Shown here: piece by piece, positions 17,624 through 27,062 of the stretch | Layout: each line of letters begins with the position of its first letter | Position numbering within the stretch: position 1 is the first letter of the stretch | NCBI RefSeq assembly: GCF_020215705.1 | Contig: NZ_JAIWNB010000006.1 | Location: forward strand, 248,001-312,000 | DNA: 64,000 nucleotides | Direction: 5' to 3' | Origin: Nonomuraea aurantiaca | GTDB taxonomy: Bacteria; Actinomycetota; Actinomycetes; Streptosporangiales; Streptosporangiaceae | Made by a program: the position numbers and the translations under genes | Notes under the pieces: model-generated | What the model saw: only the letters and a program-made list of their open reading frames with translations | The model's database searches: none | Told to the model about the DNA's origin: nothing

Positions 17624-18577
17624 CTACTTGCGCTTGGTGACCTCTTCGGTGAGCTGCGGCACCACCTGGTTCAGGTCGCCCACGACGCCGTAGTCGGCGA
17701 GCTCGAAGATCGGCGCCTCCGGGTCCTTGTTGATCGCGACGATGGTCTTCGCGGTCTGCATCCCGGCCCGGTGCTGGATCGCGCCGGAGATGCCGGCCGC
17801 GATGTAGAGCTGCGGCGACACCGTCTTGCCCGTCTGGCCCACCTGGAACTGGTGGGGGTACCAGCCGGCGTCGGTGGCGGCGCGCGAGGCGCCCACGGCC
17901 GCGCCCAGGGCGTCGGCCAGGCCCTCGATGATCGAGAAGTTCTCGGCCGAGCCGACGCCACGGCCGCCGGAGACCACGATCGCGGCCTCGGTCAGCTCGG
18001 GGCGCGCGCCCTTCTCCTGCTTCACGCGCTCCAGGACACGGGCGGCCCTGGCGGACTCGGTCAGCGTGACCGACACCTGCTCCTCGGTGCCCGCGCCCGC
18101 GACGGCCTCGGGGGCCGTCGAGTTCGGGCGTACGGCGACGATCGGCGTGCCCTTGCGCACCTTCGAGCGGACGTTGACGCCGCCGCCGAAGATGGACTGG
18201 TCGGCCACGAAGCCCTCGCCGAGGCCCACGGCGTCGGTGATGACACCCGAGTCGGTCTTGACCGCGAGCCGACCGGCGACCTCCTTGCCCTCGGTCGTGG
18301 CGGCCACCAGCACGGCGGCGGGCGACTTGTCGGCCACCAGCTGGGCGAGCAGCTCGGCCTTGGGCGCGACGACGTAGTCGACGATCTCGTCGGCTCCGGC
18401 GACGTAGATCTTCTCGGCACCGTACTCGGCGAGCCTGGCCTTGGCCGCGTCGGTGATGCCGGGTCCGGCCCAGACGGCGGCCGGTGCGCCGAGCGAGCGG
18501 GCCAGGGTCAGCAGTTCGAGTGTGACCTTCTTGACCTCGCCGTCGACGTGCTCGACGAGAACGAGAATCTCCGACAT
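17624..18577 (-). CDS. etfA: Electron transfer flavoprotein alpha subunit
   Basis: 317 residues; FAD-binding large subunit of ETF, which passes electrons from acyl-CoA and other dehydrogenases to the quinone pool. N-terminal domain begins MSEILVLVEHVDGEVKKVT. The C-terminal FAD domain has VVSGGRGVGSAENF, GASRAATDAGWYPHQFQVGQTG and the signature LYIAAGISGAIQHRAGM. It lies 20 bp after etfB, and the pair forms one operon. It corresponds to fixB/Rv3028c in the conserved order. Confidence 0.97.
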   Translation of the reverse strand: MSEILVLVEHVDGEVKKVTLELLTLARSLGAPAAVWAGPGITDAAKARLAEYGAEKIYVAGADEIVDYVVAPKAELLAQLVADKSPAAVLVAATTEGKEVAGRLAVKTDSGVITDAVGLGEGFVADQSIFGGGVNVRSKVRKGTPIVAVRPNSTAPEAVAGAGTEEQVSVTLTESARAARVLERVKQEKGARPELTEAAIVVSGGRGVGSAENFSIIEGLADALGAAVGASRAATDAGWYPHQFQVGQTGKTVSPQLYIAAGISGAIQHRAGMQTAKTIVAINKDPEAPIFELADYGVVGDLNQVVPQLTEEVTKRK

Positions 18578-18597
18578 ATCAGCTGTCTCTCCCGTGC

Positions 18598-19377
18598 TCA
18601 GATGAACTTCTTGGACGCGAGGAAGTCGGCGGCCTTCGAGCCCCCGTCGCCCTCGTCCTTGACGATCGTGCCGGCCGCGCGCGGCGGGGCCGCGGCGAAC
18701 TCGACGACCTCGGACCAGGCCGCGTCCAGGCCGACCTGGTCGGCCGCGATCTCCGCGTCGGCGATGGCCAGCGTCTCCACCGGCTTCTTCTTGGCCGCCA
18801 TGATCCCCTTGAAGGACGGGTAGCGCGGGTCGTTGATCTTCTCCACCACGGACACGACGGCGGGCAGCTGGGCCGCGACCTTGTCGAACCCGTAGTCGGT
18901 GATCCGCTGGATCACGATCTCGGAGCCCTCGATGTCGACCTTCTTGGCCAGCGTGAGCTGGGGTGCGCCCAGGCGCTCGGCCAGCATCGCGGCCAGCACG
19001 CCGGTACGCGCGTCGGTGGACTCCGAACCCAGGATGACCAGGTCGAAGCCGATCTTCTTGAGCACCTGCGCCATCGCGTAGGAGGTCGACAGGGCGTCGG
19101 AGCCGTGCAGCGCGTCATCCGTCAGGTGGACGGCCTTGTCCGCGCCCATGGCCAGGGCCTTGCGGATGGTCTCGGTGGCCCGGCCCGGTCCCATGGTGAG
19201 AACGGTCACCTCACCGCCATGGGCTTCCTTGAGCTTCAGGGCCTCCTCGACCGCATACTCGTCAAGCTCGTTCACCACGCCGTCGACGGCGTCACGGTCG
19301 AGCGTCTTGTCATCGGACCGGAGCTTGCGCTCGGTCGCCGTGTCGGGGACCTGCTTCACGCAGACGACGATGTTCAT
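18598..19377 (-). CDS. etfB: Electron transfer flavoprotein beta subunit
   Basis: 259 residues; AMP-binding small subunit that pairs with EtfA. Start MNIVVCVKQVPDTATERKL is typical. The segment ALAMGADKAVHLTDDALHGSDALSTSYAMAQVL and the family signature RITDYGFDKVAAQLPAVVSV are present. The C-terminal arm ends in ADFLASKKFI. First gene of the etfBA operon; its upstream region (19378-19574) is relatively AT-rich and probably holds the promoter. Confidence 0.97.
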   Translation of the reverse strand: MNIVVCVKQVPDTATERKLRSDDKTLDRDAVDGVVNELDEYAVEEALKLKEAHGGEVTVLTMGPGRATETIRKALAMGADKAVHLTDDALHGSDALSTSYAMAQVLKKIGFDLVILGSESTDARTGVLAAMLAERLGAPQLTLAKKVDIEGSEIVIQRITDYGFDKVAAQLPAVVSVVEKINDPRYPSFKGIMAAKKKPVETLAIADAEIAADQVGLDAAWSEVVEFAAAPPRAAGTIVKDEGDGGSKAADFLASKKFI

Positions 19378-19574
19378 GGCCGGTGGCCGACCTCCCGTGT
19401 TCGCGTGCGCCGACGCTCGGCGCCTGATGCTTGCTGACAGACTGCCAGGTGTCCCATGAGGGCCGTGACAGCGGGTGCTCTCGCGGCCATGTTACCCATG
19501 AGTAGCTTAGGCGCAAGCAAGCGAGGCTTACGACAAAGCACCCCCACCATACCGAACTTTATTCCGTTGCCTGA

Positions 19575-19637
19575 GTTCAGCCTGACAGCAGGAAGCTGCA
19601 GGCCGACAGCAGGAAGCTTCAGGCCGACAGCAGGAAG
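19575..19637 (-). repeat. Three 21-bp tandem units starting in the 3' end of a kinase gene
   Basis: Units at 19617-19637, 19596-19616 and 19575-19595. On the gene strand each begins CTTCCTGCTGTC. The first unit covers the last codons (FLLSA) and the TGA stop; the second has TGC at the stop position and the third TGA again. 21 bp is a whole number of codons, so if the first stop were lost, translation would add FLLSACS-type repeats. Confidence 0.85.
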
Positions 19638-20833
19638 ACGACTCCGACCACCAGCGCCGTACCGGCGAACAGCGCGAGCGTGAACGTGCTGAAGACCGCG
19701 CTCAGCCCCAGGCAGAGCCCCGCGGCGCCGAGCATCCCGGCGAAATCGAAGATGATCCGGCTCGTCCTGAAACGGCCGCGCGCGAACAGCGCCACCCCCG
19801 CGTCGGCCACCGCCACCAGCGCGTACGCGGCCAGCAGGAACAGCGCCACCTCCGGCAGCGGCTCCCGCGCGGCGGCGGCCAGCAGCGCCACGAACAGCCC
19901 GGAGCCGATCAGCCAGCGCCTGCGTACCTTCTCCCGGTGCCTGGCCCTGGACTCCTCGACCGACGGACGGACCCGCTCCTGGCCCGGCCGCCACTCTCGG
20001 GTCTCCAGGTCGTGCGCCTCGCCGGGGCGGGGGCGCAGAGCCGTAGCGGCTGGTCGGACGTAATGGGCGGCCTCGACACCGAGCCTGGCGCAGATCTGCG
20101 CGGCCGTCGGCCGCGCGGCCGGGTCGGTGGCCAGGCACTCGCGCAGCAGCGGGCCCAGCCAGTCGGGCACCCCCTCCAGGTCGGCCTCGTGGTGCACGAC
20201 GCGGTAGGCGACCGCCGACGCTGGTCCCTGCCCGTACGGCTGGCGCCCCGTGGCCGCGTAGGCCAGCGTGGCCCCGAACGAGAACACGTCGGCCGCCATC
20301 CCCGACTCCTTGCCCTCCAGCACCTCGGGCGCCAGGTAACCGGGCGTGCCCACCACGGCCCCCGAGGCCGTCACCGAGAGGGAGTCGAGCGCGCTGGCGA
20401 TGCCGAAGTCGATGACCACCGGCTCGCCTTCGGCCATCATCACGTTGGCCGGCTTCAGATCCCGGTGCACGACGCCCGCCTCGTGCATGGCCAGCAACGC
20501 GTCGGCCAGCCCGGAAGCCAGCTGCCCGAGCTCGGCCACCGGCGTGGGGACCGCGCTCAGCGGCCTGCCCTGCACGTAGCGGGTCACCAGGTAGGGCTTG
20601 GCGACGTCGAGCGAGGCGTCGAGCACCTCGGCCACGTGCGGCCCGCCCACTAACCGCATCGTCTCCACCTCGCGCGCCAGCCGGGCCAGCGCGCCGCTGC
20701 CGGCCGTCACGTGCGGGTGCAGAACCTTGACCGCCACCGTACGGCCCTCAGGGTCGAGCGCCAGGTGCACCTCACCGAACCCGCCCGCCCCGAGCCGGGA
20801 GAGTAATTGATACGGGCCCAGCCGCTCGCTCAT
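19619..20833 (-). CDS. Ser/Thr protein kinase with polytopic C-terminus (first of three)
   Basis: 404 residues. Kinase domain ~1-250: glycine loop GAGGFG (15-20), Lys36, HRDLKPAN (123-130), DFG (142-144), GTPGYLAPE. After a charged linker (270-305) come about four hydrophobic segments to the C-terminus, in place of the single helix and PASTA repeats of PknB kinases. All catalytic residues are present. Same strand and order as two related kinases immediately upstream (20868 and 22699), a tandem expansion. Confidence 0.93.
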   Translation of the reverse strand: MSERLGPYQLLSRLGAGGFGEVHLALDPEGRTVAVKVLHPHVTAGSGALARLAREVETMRLVGGPHVAEVLDASLDVAKPYLVTRYVQGRPLSAVPTPVAELGQLASGLADALLAMHEAGVVHRDLKPANVMMAEGEPVVIDFGIASALDSLSVTASGAVVGTPGYLAPEVLEGKESGMAADVFSFGATLAYAATGRQPYGQGPASAVAYRVVHHEADLEGVPDWLGPLLRECLATDPAARPTAAQICARLGVEAAHYVRPAATALRPRPGEAHDLETREWRPGQERVRPSVEESRARHREKVRRRWLIGSGLFVALLAAAAREPLPEVALFLLAAYALVAVADAGVALFARGRFRTSRIIFDFAGMLGAAGLCLGLSAVFSTFTLALFAGTALVVGVVFLLSA

Positions 20834-20867
20834 ACCCCTTTTCTCCCCCCGGAGCGGGCCAAGACAC

Positions 20868-22682
20868 TTACGACCAGGGTGACAGGAACCCCATCCCCAC
20901 GCCGTCGAGCAGATCGTTGATCAGACCGGTGATCAAGCCCATCGTGCTCCGCCGCGCGTCGCTGGTCAGCTCGTTGATCACGGTCTCCGGTGCCCGCCAG
21001 GGCGCCCAGGTCGGGGCCTGGCCCATCGCGAACATCACCGCGAGCATCGCGGCCGTACCGACGATCAGCGCGGCGACCAGGGCCGCGCCGGGAGTGCGCA
21101 GGATGCCGGTGAGCGAGCGCGTGACCGCTTTGCGCGGCGCGCCGCCGCCCGGCAGCACGAACAGCCCGGCCGTGAAGGCGCCCGCGCCGTACGCGGCGGC
21201 GGCGTTGACGCTCATGCCGCCGCCCCAGCGCAGCACGCCCCAGACGCAGGCACCGAACATCAGCGCCAGCGGCACATGGACCAGCGTCACGAGCGCGGCC
21301 TTGACCAGCGCCCACGGCGTGCCGACCAGGACCAGCAGCGGATCGGCCGCGCTGCTCCCCCGCACCTGCCGGCGCTTGACCATGTCGCCGAAGAGATATT
21401 CGCCCACCCGCAGCACCAACGCCAAAGCGACGGCCACCGCGCTCACCGCGACGGGCAGCATGACGGCCAGCGCGGTCAGCGTGACCAGCAGCAGCAGGCC
21501 GACGAACTGGCTGCCGACCAGATAGCGCTTGCGCTCGGCCGGCGGTGTGTACGGGGGCGGCGGCGCGACCGGCCGCTGCTGCTGACCCGCCTGCGTGGAC
21601 GGGGAGTAGGCGGGCGGGCGGGTCGGCGGCGCCGGGTAGCCCGCCACCCGCTGGTCGACGCGCGGGGCCGGGTGCCGGTCCGGCATCGGCGCCGGGACGT
21701 AGGGCGGCGGCCGCTCCTCGCGCTGCCGTCTCTCCTCGCGCTGCGGTCTCTCCTCGCGCGCGGGCGGCGTCCCGTACGCGACCGGGGGCAGCAGGTCGGA
21801 GTAGTTCTCCATGACCCGCGTCCGGTTGCCCATCCGCTTGGTGCCGGTCGGCCCGTCGGCGGACGTCTCGTGGAAGGAGGTCACCGACGGGTCCAGCGCC
21901 CTGGCCATCCGCAGGAGCTCCTGGGCGCCGGGCCGGGCACCGGGCTCGACCCGCAGCGCGCGGCTCAGCCAGCCGCGCAGCCACGGGGGCGCCTTGTCGA
22001 TCTGCGCGCGCCCTTCCATGATGTTGAAGCAGACCGCCTCGAACGTGCCCGTGCCGAACGGCGGCGCGCCCGTCGCGGCGAAGAACACCGTGGAGGCCAG
22101 CGCGTGCACGTCGGCCGCCTGGGTGATCTCCGAGTCGCGGATGATCTCGGGCGCCAGGTAGCCGGGCGTGCCGACGAACATCCCCGTCTGGGTCAGCCGG
22201 GTCGCGTTCACCAGGTGCGCGATGCCGAAGTCGATGACCAGCGGGTCGCCGTTGACCAGCATCACGTTGGACGGCTTGAAGTCGCGGTGGATCACCTCGG
22301 CGGCGTGGATGGCCACCAGCGCCTGGCACAGGCCCTGGGTGAGCCTGATGACCTCCCGCGCCTCCAGCGCGCCCTCCGCCAGCACGGTCTCCTCGAGCGT
22401 ACGGCCGGGGGCGAAGCGGGTGACGACGTACGGCTGGCCGCCGACGAGCTCGGCGTCGAGCACCTCGGCCACGTGCGGGCTGCGCACCCGGCGCATGGTC
22501 TCGACCTCGCGCGTCAGCCGGTCGCGGGCCTTCAGGTCGGCCGCGACATGCGGGTGCAGCACCTTGATGGCGACCTCGCGGCCCTCGGTGTCGAGGCCCA
22601 GGTGGACCACGCCCATGCCGCCTTCGCCGATCTTCCTGACCAGCCGGTAGGGGCCGAGCCGCTCCGGCGCCTGCGTGCTCAT
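20868..22682 (-). CDS. Ser/Thr protein kinase with polytopic C-terminus (second of three)
   Basis: 604 residues. Kinase domain: GEGGMG loop (19-24), Lys40, HRDFKPSN (132-139, Phe in place of the usual Leu), DFG (151-153), GTPGYLAPE. A Pro/Arg/Glu-rich linker (~310-385, RPQREERRQREERP) leads to several membrane segments. Start at ATG 22682 (MSTQAPERLGPYRL) rather than GTG 22688. It is closely related to its neighbours; the 16-bp gap to the third kinase suggests cotranscription. The ligand-sensing part is unlike PknB and of unknown role. Confidence 0.93.
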   Translation of the reverse strand: MSTQAPERLGPYRLVRKIGEGGMGVVHLGLDTEGREVAIKVLHPHVAADLKARDRLTREVETMRRVRSPHVAEVLDAELVGGQPYVVTRFAPGRTLEETVLAEGALEAREVIRLTQGLCQALVAIHAAEVIHRDFKPSNVMLVNGDPLVIDFGIAHLVNATRLTQTGMFVGTPGYLAPEIIRDSEITQAADVHALASTVFFAATGAPPFGTGTFEAVCFNIMEGRAQIDKAPPWLRGWLSRALRVEPGARPGAQELLRMARALDPSVTSFHETSADGPTGTKRMGNRTRVMENYSDLLPPVAYGTPPAREERPQREERRQREERPPPYVPAPMPDRHPAPRVDQRVAGYPAPPTRPPAYSPSTQAGQQQRPVAPPPPYTPPAERKRYLVGSQFVGLLLLVTLTALAVMLPVAVSAVAVALALVLRVGEYLFGDMVKRRQVRGSSAADPLLVLVGTPWALVKAALVTLVHVPLALMFGACVWGVLRWGGGMSVNAAAAYGAGAFTAGLFVLPGGGAPRKAVTRSLTGILRTPGAALVAALIVGTAAMLAVMFAMGQAPTWAPWRAPETVINELTSDARRSTMGLITGLINDLLDGVGMGFLSPWS

Positions 22683-22698
22683 CGCCACCGTCCCGGCG

Positions 22699-24762
22699 TC
22701 ATCCCCCTGTGCTCCCCTTCAGTCCGTTGAGCTGGGTCACCACAGGTCCGACGTTCAGCGGAGCCCATACGGCCCTCCTCGCGTTGTCGAACGAGCTGTA
22801 AGCGAGGATCAGGGAGAGCGCGGCCCCCGCCGCGAGAACTCCCACCATCACCATCGCCGCTGTTCTCGAGGGTACGAGCGATGAGAGGGTTCTGCGCATC
22901 TGCCTTCCAGGCCCCTCCACTCCGGGGCCCGCGCAGACGGTCCACAGGGCGATCGCCGCGCCCCAGGCCAAGGCGTTGTAGGGGTTCATCTTGACGAACA
23001 CGGTGAGCAGCAACGTCACCGGTAGCCCCAGGATAAGGGCGTAGAAGAACAGCGCGAATGTGATCCCCACCGACTTGGCCAGTTTTTTGGGGAAGGCGAA
23101 CACCCGTACCACGTCGAGCGCCGCCGACCCGGTGGACCTGCGCGCGACCAGCTCCGGCTGGGCCAGGTCGGCCGCGCGGAGCAGCACCACGACCGGGATC
23201 ACCAGCAGGCCCACCAGCACGGGCGCCACCACGGCCACCATGATCATCAGGATCAGCAGCATCGCGCTCGCCAGGCCGTAGGCCCTGGACCGCTGCAGCA
23301 CCTGCCCCGGGCGGGCCGCCGGGATGAACGGCTCGCGCTTGGTCCGCAGGTCGGGCTGCCCGTAGGCGTCTCTCCTGGTCTGCGCCTCGTGCGGCAGGTA
23401 CGGCTCGCGCTGCGCCTGGGGATCGTGCGGGAACTGGCCCTGCACCGGGATGTAGGGCGGTGGCTGGATCGGATTGCCGCGCCCGTAGTCGGGCGCTTCG
23501 GGGCGTACCCGGCGGGTGGGGACGTCGGGCGGGTCGGGGCGTACGCGCCGGGTCGGCACATCGGCCTCGGCCGGCGAGGGTGCGTGGCTGTTGCTCTGCC
23601 CGGAGACCTGCCATGGCTGCGGGGTGGCCTCGCGCTGCATCTTGCGCAGCTCCTCCGGGGTCACCCGGCGGGTCGGATAGGGGTCGCCCTGCTGCTCGGG
23701 GAGCAACGAGACGTACTGCTGCTCCTGCGGCGGCGGCTGGGGCGGCCGGCCCTGGGGCGGCTGGTTCGGGCCGGACCCCTGCTGCGGCTGGCCCTGGTGC
23801 GGGGGCTGCTGGCGCAGCTGGCCGTCGACGAGCCGGCGCGGCGTCATGGGCGGCGTCGAGATGTCGTACGACGGCTTGTCGGCCAGCGGCTGCGGCGTCG
23901 GCAGCTCGATCGACGGGTTGGAGCGGTCGGACCGGGGCACGGTCGAGATCTCGTCGCGCACGTTGCCCGGCGGCTTGGGCAGCATCCTGGCGGTCTGCTC
24001 GGCCAGCTCGGCCGCCTTGGGCCGCTTGGCCGGGTTGCGCTGGAAGGCCGCCTTGAGCAGCGGCTGCAGCTCCGGCGGGGCCGCGCTCACGTCGGCCTTG
24101 CCCGCGGTGATGTTGTAGAAGATCATCTCCAGCGTGCCCTTGCCGAAGGGCGGCTGGCCGGTGCCCGCGTACAGCAGCGTGCCCGCCCAGGCGTGGATGT
24201 CGACCTCGGGCCCGGCCTCCTGCCCCTCGATGATCTCGGGGGCGAGGTATCCGGGCGTGCCGATGAACATCCCCGTCTGCGTCAGCCTGGTCGCGTCGAC
24301 CGCCTGGGCGATGCCGAAGTCGATCAGGACCGGCTCGCCATCGATGATCAGCACGTTGCCCGGCTTGAGGTCGCGGTGGATCACACCCACCGCGTGCACG
24401 GCGGCCAGCGCGGTGGCGACCCCGTGCGCGATCCTGACCAGCGCGGGCAGGTCGAGCGGGCCGTCGTCCTTGACGATCTCGTCGAGCGGCCGCCCGGCGA
24501 CGTAACGCGTGACGATGTAGGGCCGATGACCCGTCACGTCGGCGTCGATCACCTCGGCGATGTACTTGCTGCGCGCGCGGCGCATGGTCTCGACCTCACG
24601 CGACAGACGCCGCCTGGCGACCTCGTCGCCGGCGACCTCCGCGCGCAGGACCTTGACCGCCACCTGCCTCCCCTGCGGGTCGACAGCGAGGTGGACAACG
24701 CCCATACCGCCTTCGCCGAGCCGCCTGAGCAGCCGGTAAGGGCCGAGTCGGTCATCGTTCAT
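22699..24762 (-). CDS. Ser/Thr protein kinase with polytopic C-terminus (third of three)
   Basis: 687 residues. Kinase core: GEGGMG (16-21), Lys37, HRDLKPGN (129-136), DFG (148-150), GTPGYLAPE. The long linker (~270-470) is rich in Pro, Gln and Arg and contains a repeated PTRRVRP(D/E) motif. Hydrophobic segments fill the last ~170 residues. It is the first gene of the kinase run. Start at ATG 24762 (MNDDRLGPYRLL) by analogy with its paralogues; an in-frame ATG at 24777 is possible. Confidence 0.92.
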   Translation of the reverse strand: MNDDRLGPYRLLRRLGEGGMGVVHLAVDPQGRQVAVKVLRAEVAGDEVARRRLSREVETMRRARSKYIAEVIDADVTGHRPYIVTRYVAGRPLDEIVKDDGPLDLPALVRIAHGVATALAAVHAVGVIHRDLKPGNVLIIDGEPVLIDFGIAQAVDATRLTQTGMFIGTPGYLAPEIIEGQEAGPEVDIHAWAGTLLYAGTGQPPFGKGTLEMIFYNITAGKADVSAAPPELQPLLKAAFQRNPAKRPKAAELAEQTARMLPKPPGNVRDEISTVPRSDRSNPSIELPTPQPLADKPSYDISTPPMTPRRLVDGQLRQQPPHQGQPQQGSGPNQPPQGRPPQPPPQEQQYVSLLPEQQGDPYPTRRVTPEELRKMQREATPQPWQVSGQSNSHAPSPAEADVPTRRVRPDPPDVPTRRVRPEAPDYGRGNPIQPPPYIPVQGQFPHDPQAQREPYLPHEAQTRRDAYGQPDLRTKREPFIPAARPGQVLQRSRAYGLASAMLLILMIMVAVVAPVLVGLLVIPVVVLLRAADLAQPELVARRSTGSAALDVVRVFAFPKKLAKSVGITFALFFYALILGLPVTLLLTVFVKMNPYNALAWGAAIALWTVCAGPGVEGPGRQMRRTLSSLVPSRTAAMVMVGVLAAGAALSLILAYSSFDNARRAVWAPLNVGPVVTQLNGLKGSTGG

Positions 24763-24907
24763 GGCATGAAGCACCATACCGGCTTAATCCCCGCCCACGA
24801 GATGAACCATGAGGCCACATTCCCACTCGTACAACGTCCCGAAGGGGCCCATCGGTTTCCCATTCAACGGTCTCGAATTGGCTTCAGTTTTGGCTTCGGC
24901 TCTGAGT

Positions 24908-25420
24908 TCAGCTCGCCAGGGGGAGGGTCTCCGCCCCCTTCAACCCGGCGAGCGCGGCCCCGGAGACGGCCAGCTTCGACCGCCGCACCCCGCTTCCGAT
25001 CACTACCCTGTCGTGCTCGGCGACCTTCGTGTCCACCAGGATCGGCCAGTCGGCGGGCAGGCCGAGGGGGGTGATGCCGCCGTATTCCATGCCGGTGAGC
25101 TCGACCGCCTCCGCCATCGGGGCGAAGCTCGCCTTGCGCGCGTCGAGATGCCTGCGTACGACGCCGTTGACGTCGACCCGCATCGTCGCGAGCACCATGC
25201 ACGCCGCGTAGCGCGTCTCGCCGCCGCGCTTGGCCGCGACGACCACGCAGTTGGCCGACTCGTCGAGCGTCACGCCGTAGCGCTCGCAGAACGCCGCCGT
25301 GTCGGCCAGCTCCGGGTCGATCTCGGCCACCTCGACGCCCGCCAGCCCCTGCACCGCAAGGGCCACCGGCTCGGCCAGCAGGTCGGTCCGGTCGGCCGCG
25401 GGGGCCCAGTCCAACGTCAT
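24908..25420 (-). CDS. YbaK/ProX-type aminoacyl-tRNA deacylase-domain protein
   Basis: 170 residues. The YbaK fold is recognisable from ESANCVVVAAKRGGETRYAACMVLATMRVDVNGVVRRHLDARKASFAPMAEAVELTGMEYGGITPLGLP, with the conserved GGITPLG loop. Such proteins hydrolyse mischarged Cys- or Ala-tRNA, usually in trans; the exact substrate is not evident. An AGGAGATGGG ribosome site precedes the ATG at 25420. Monocistronic between the kinase run and the amine oxidase. Confidence 0.88.
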   Translation of the reverse strand: MTLDWAPAADRTDLLAEPVALAVQGLAGVEVAEIDPELADTAAFCERYGVTLDESANCVVVAAKRGGETRYAACMVLATMRVDVNGVVRRHLDARKASFAPMAEAVELTGMEYGGITPLGLPADWPILVDTKVAEHDRVVIGSGVRRSKLAVSGAALAGLKGAETLPLAS

Positions 25421-25479
25421 CCCATCTCCTCGATCGCTCTCTCAGGACCTTACGCCGGTCACCTGAGCAGCGCGCGACG

Positions 25480-27030
25480 TCACGGTGACTGCAACACCCG
25501 TTGGTGCAGCTGGGTGACGGCGCCGCGGGCCGACTCCATGGAGCCCGCCTGCCACGCGATCAGATGGGTGAGCCAGTCGCCCGCGAAGTAGACCCTTCCG
25601 CTGGGGCGTTGCAGAAGAGTGAAGGACGAATCAAAGGCGGGCCAGCGTACCCAGCCGCCCTGGATGTGCTCCTGGCGGTCCCAGGCTATGGAGACGCTGG
25701 AGAGCAGGTCCTTGCCGTACTTGTCGCCGTGGATCTTCCTGCCCTGGGTGAGGGCGCGGCGTCTGCGGTCCTCCGGGGTGAGGGCGCCGTAGAGCCCGGC
25801 GTTCTGGTCGGTGTTGTAGTAGCCGACGAGCACGCCACGCTGGGCGTGGAAGCCGGCCGACGGGTACCAGATGTGGGTGATGTCCAGGTCGGTCTCGGTC
25901 ACGCCGCCGTAGATGCGGTCTTCCAGCTCCCACCAGCGCCGGCCGTACTCCAGCCCGATCTTTCCGCTGGCGACCGGGATGGGCGTCTTGAGCGCGGCCG
26001 TGACGGGGGCGCCGAGGTTGTGCGGGATCTTGGCGAGCAGGTGGGGCGGCAGGGTGGCGATGCAGTAGTCGGCCTTGAGCGAGCCGCCGTCCCAGGTCAC
26101 CTCGACGCCGTCGGCCAGGTTGGTGATCTTGGTGACCTTGACGCCGGTCCTGATCCGGTCCTGGCCGACCGCCTCGGTGAGCTTGGTGACGATGGCGTCC
26201 ATGCCGCCGACCGGCTGCAACATGGGGGTCGACTGCTCGTAGCCGAAGTCGTTGGTGATGGAACGGCCGGTGCCGGCCGCGAGGACGGCGTGCAGGGTGC
26301 CGGGGGTCGCGAGGGGGGCGCCGCCGTCCAGCGCCGGATATTTCACGAAACCCCGGCGGTCGGAGCCTTCGTAGTCGAGCTTGGGCCCCAGATCGCCGAA
26401 CCTGCGCAGAAACTCAAGCAGTCGTTCCCGATCGTCCTTGCCGATCTTCTTGTCGAGCGCGCCGATATTCGTCGCTTTAGCCAGCAACTCAGCCACATAC
26501 CCGTACATATCTGCACGCGCGGCCCTTGCCCGGATTGTCTGCCCGTTGGTGTGGACGAGCGCCTGGCCGTTGTTGTTGATGAACGTCTCGATCGGGATGC
26601 CCAGCTCGCGGCAGTAGTCGAGGGTGACCATCCACGGCGCGATCCGTCCAGGGCCCGCGTTGAAGTAGACGCCCTCGCCGAACTTCACCTCCTGCGCAGG
26701 GCCGTTGAGCTCGGTGAGCCGATCGCCGCCGCGCAGCGTGAGATTCCGTCCGCCGGCCCGGTCCTTGGCCTCCAGCAGCGTGCAGTCGTAGCCGGCCTTG
26801 CCCAGCTCATACGCGGCGGTCAGCCCCGCGACCCCCGCCCCGAGGATCACCACCTTGGCCGCCGCCTTGCCACGCAGCGAGAAGTCACCCTGCTGGGGGG
26901 CGGCGAAGTCCTTGTCCTGCTGGGACGGCGCCAGACCCAGCGCGCCCATGGCGGCGTACATCGCTCCCGCGCCACCCACCGCCCCGATACCGACGAGTAA
27001 CCCCCGCCGGGTCAGCGCCGCGCCCTCCAT
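25480..27030 (-). CDS. TAT-exported flavin-dependent amine oxidase
   Basis: 516 residues. Twin-arginine signal LTRRGLLVGIG (RR at 8-9) followed by a hydrophobic helix, so it is probably exported folded with its FAD. Rossmann motif VVILGAGVAGLTAAYELGKAG (GAGVAG 64-69), then ...LLEAKDRAGGR, and the C-terminal FAD motif VYFAGDWL and QAGSMESARGAV. The family covers monoamine and L-amino-acid oxidases; the substrate is open. ATG 27030 has GGGAG eight bases upstream; the TTG at 27045 is rejected. It lies downstream of the D-aminopeptidase gene, separated by a 29-bp tandem repeat. Confidence 0.9.
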   Translation of the reverse strand: MEGAALTRRGLLVGIGAVGGAGAMYAAMGALGLAPSQQDKDFAAPQQGDFSLRGKAAAKVVILGAGVAGLTAAYELGKAGYDCTLLEAKDRAGGRNLTLRGGDRLTELNGPAQEVKFGEGVYFNAGPGRIAPWMVTLDYCRELGIPIETFINNNGQALVHTNGQTIRARAARADMYGYVAELLAKATNIGALDKKIGKDDRERLLEFLRRFGDLGPKLDYEGSDRRGFVKYPALDGGAPLATPGTLHAVLAAGTGRSITNDFGYEQSTPMLQPVGGMDAIVTKLTEAVGQDRIRTGVKVTKITNLADGVEVTWDGGSLKADYCIATLPPHLLAKIPHNLGAPVTAALKTPIPVASGKIGLEYGRRWWELEDRIYGGVTETDLDITHIWYPSAGFHAQRGVLVGYYNTDQNAGLYGALTPEDRRRRALTQGRKIHGDKYGKDLLSSVSIAWDRQEHIQGGWVRWPAFDSSFTLLQRPSGRVYFAGDWLTHLIAWQAGSMESARGAVTQLHQRVLQSP

Positions 27031-27062
27031 GCCACTCGCTCCCAACTATGCGGACCCGCTTC

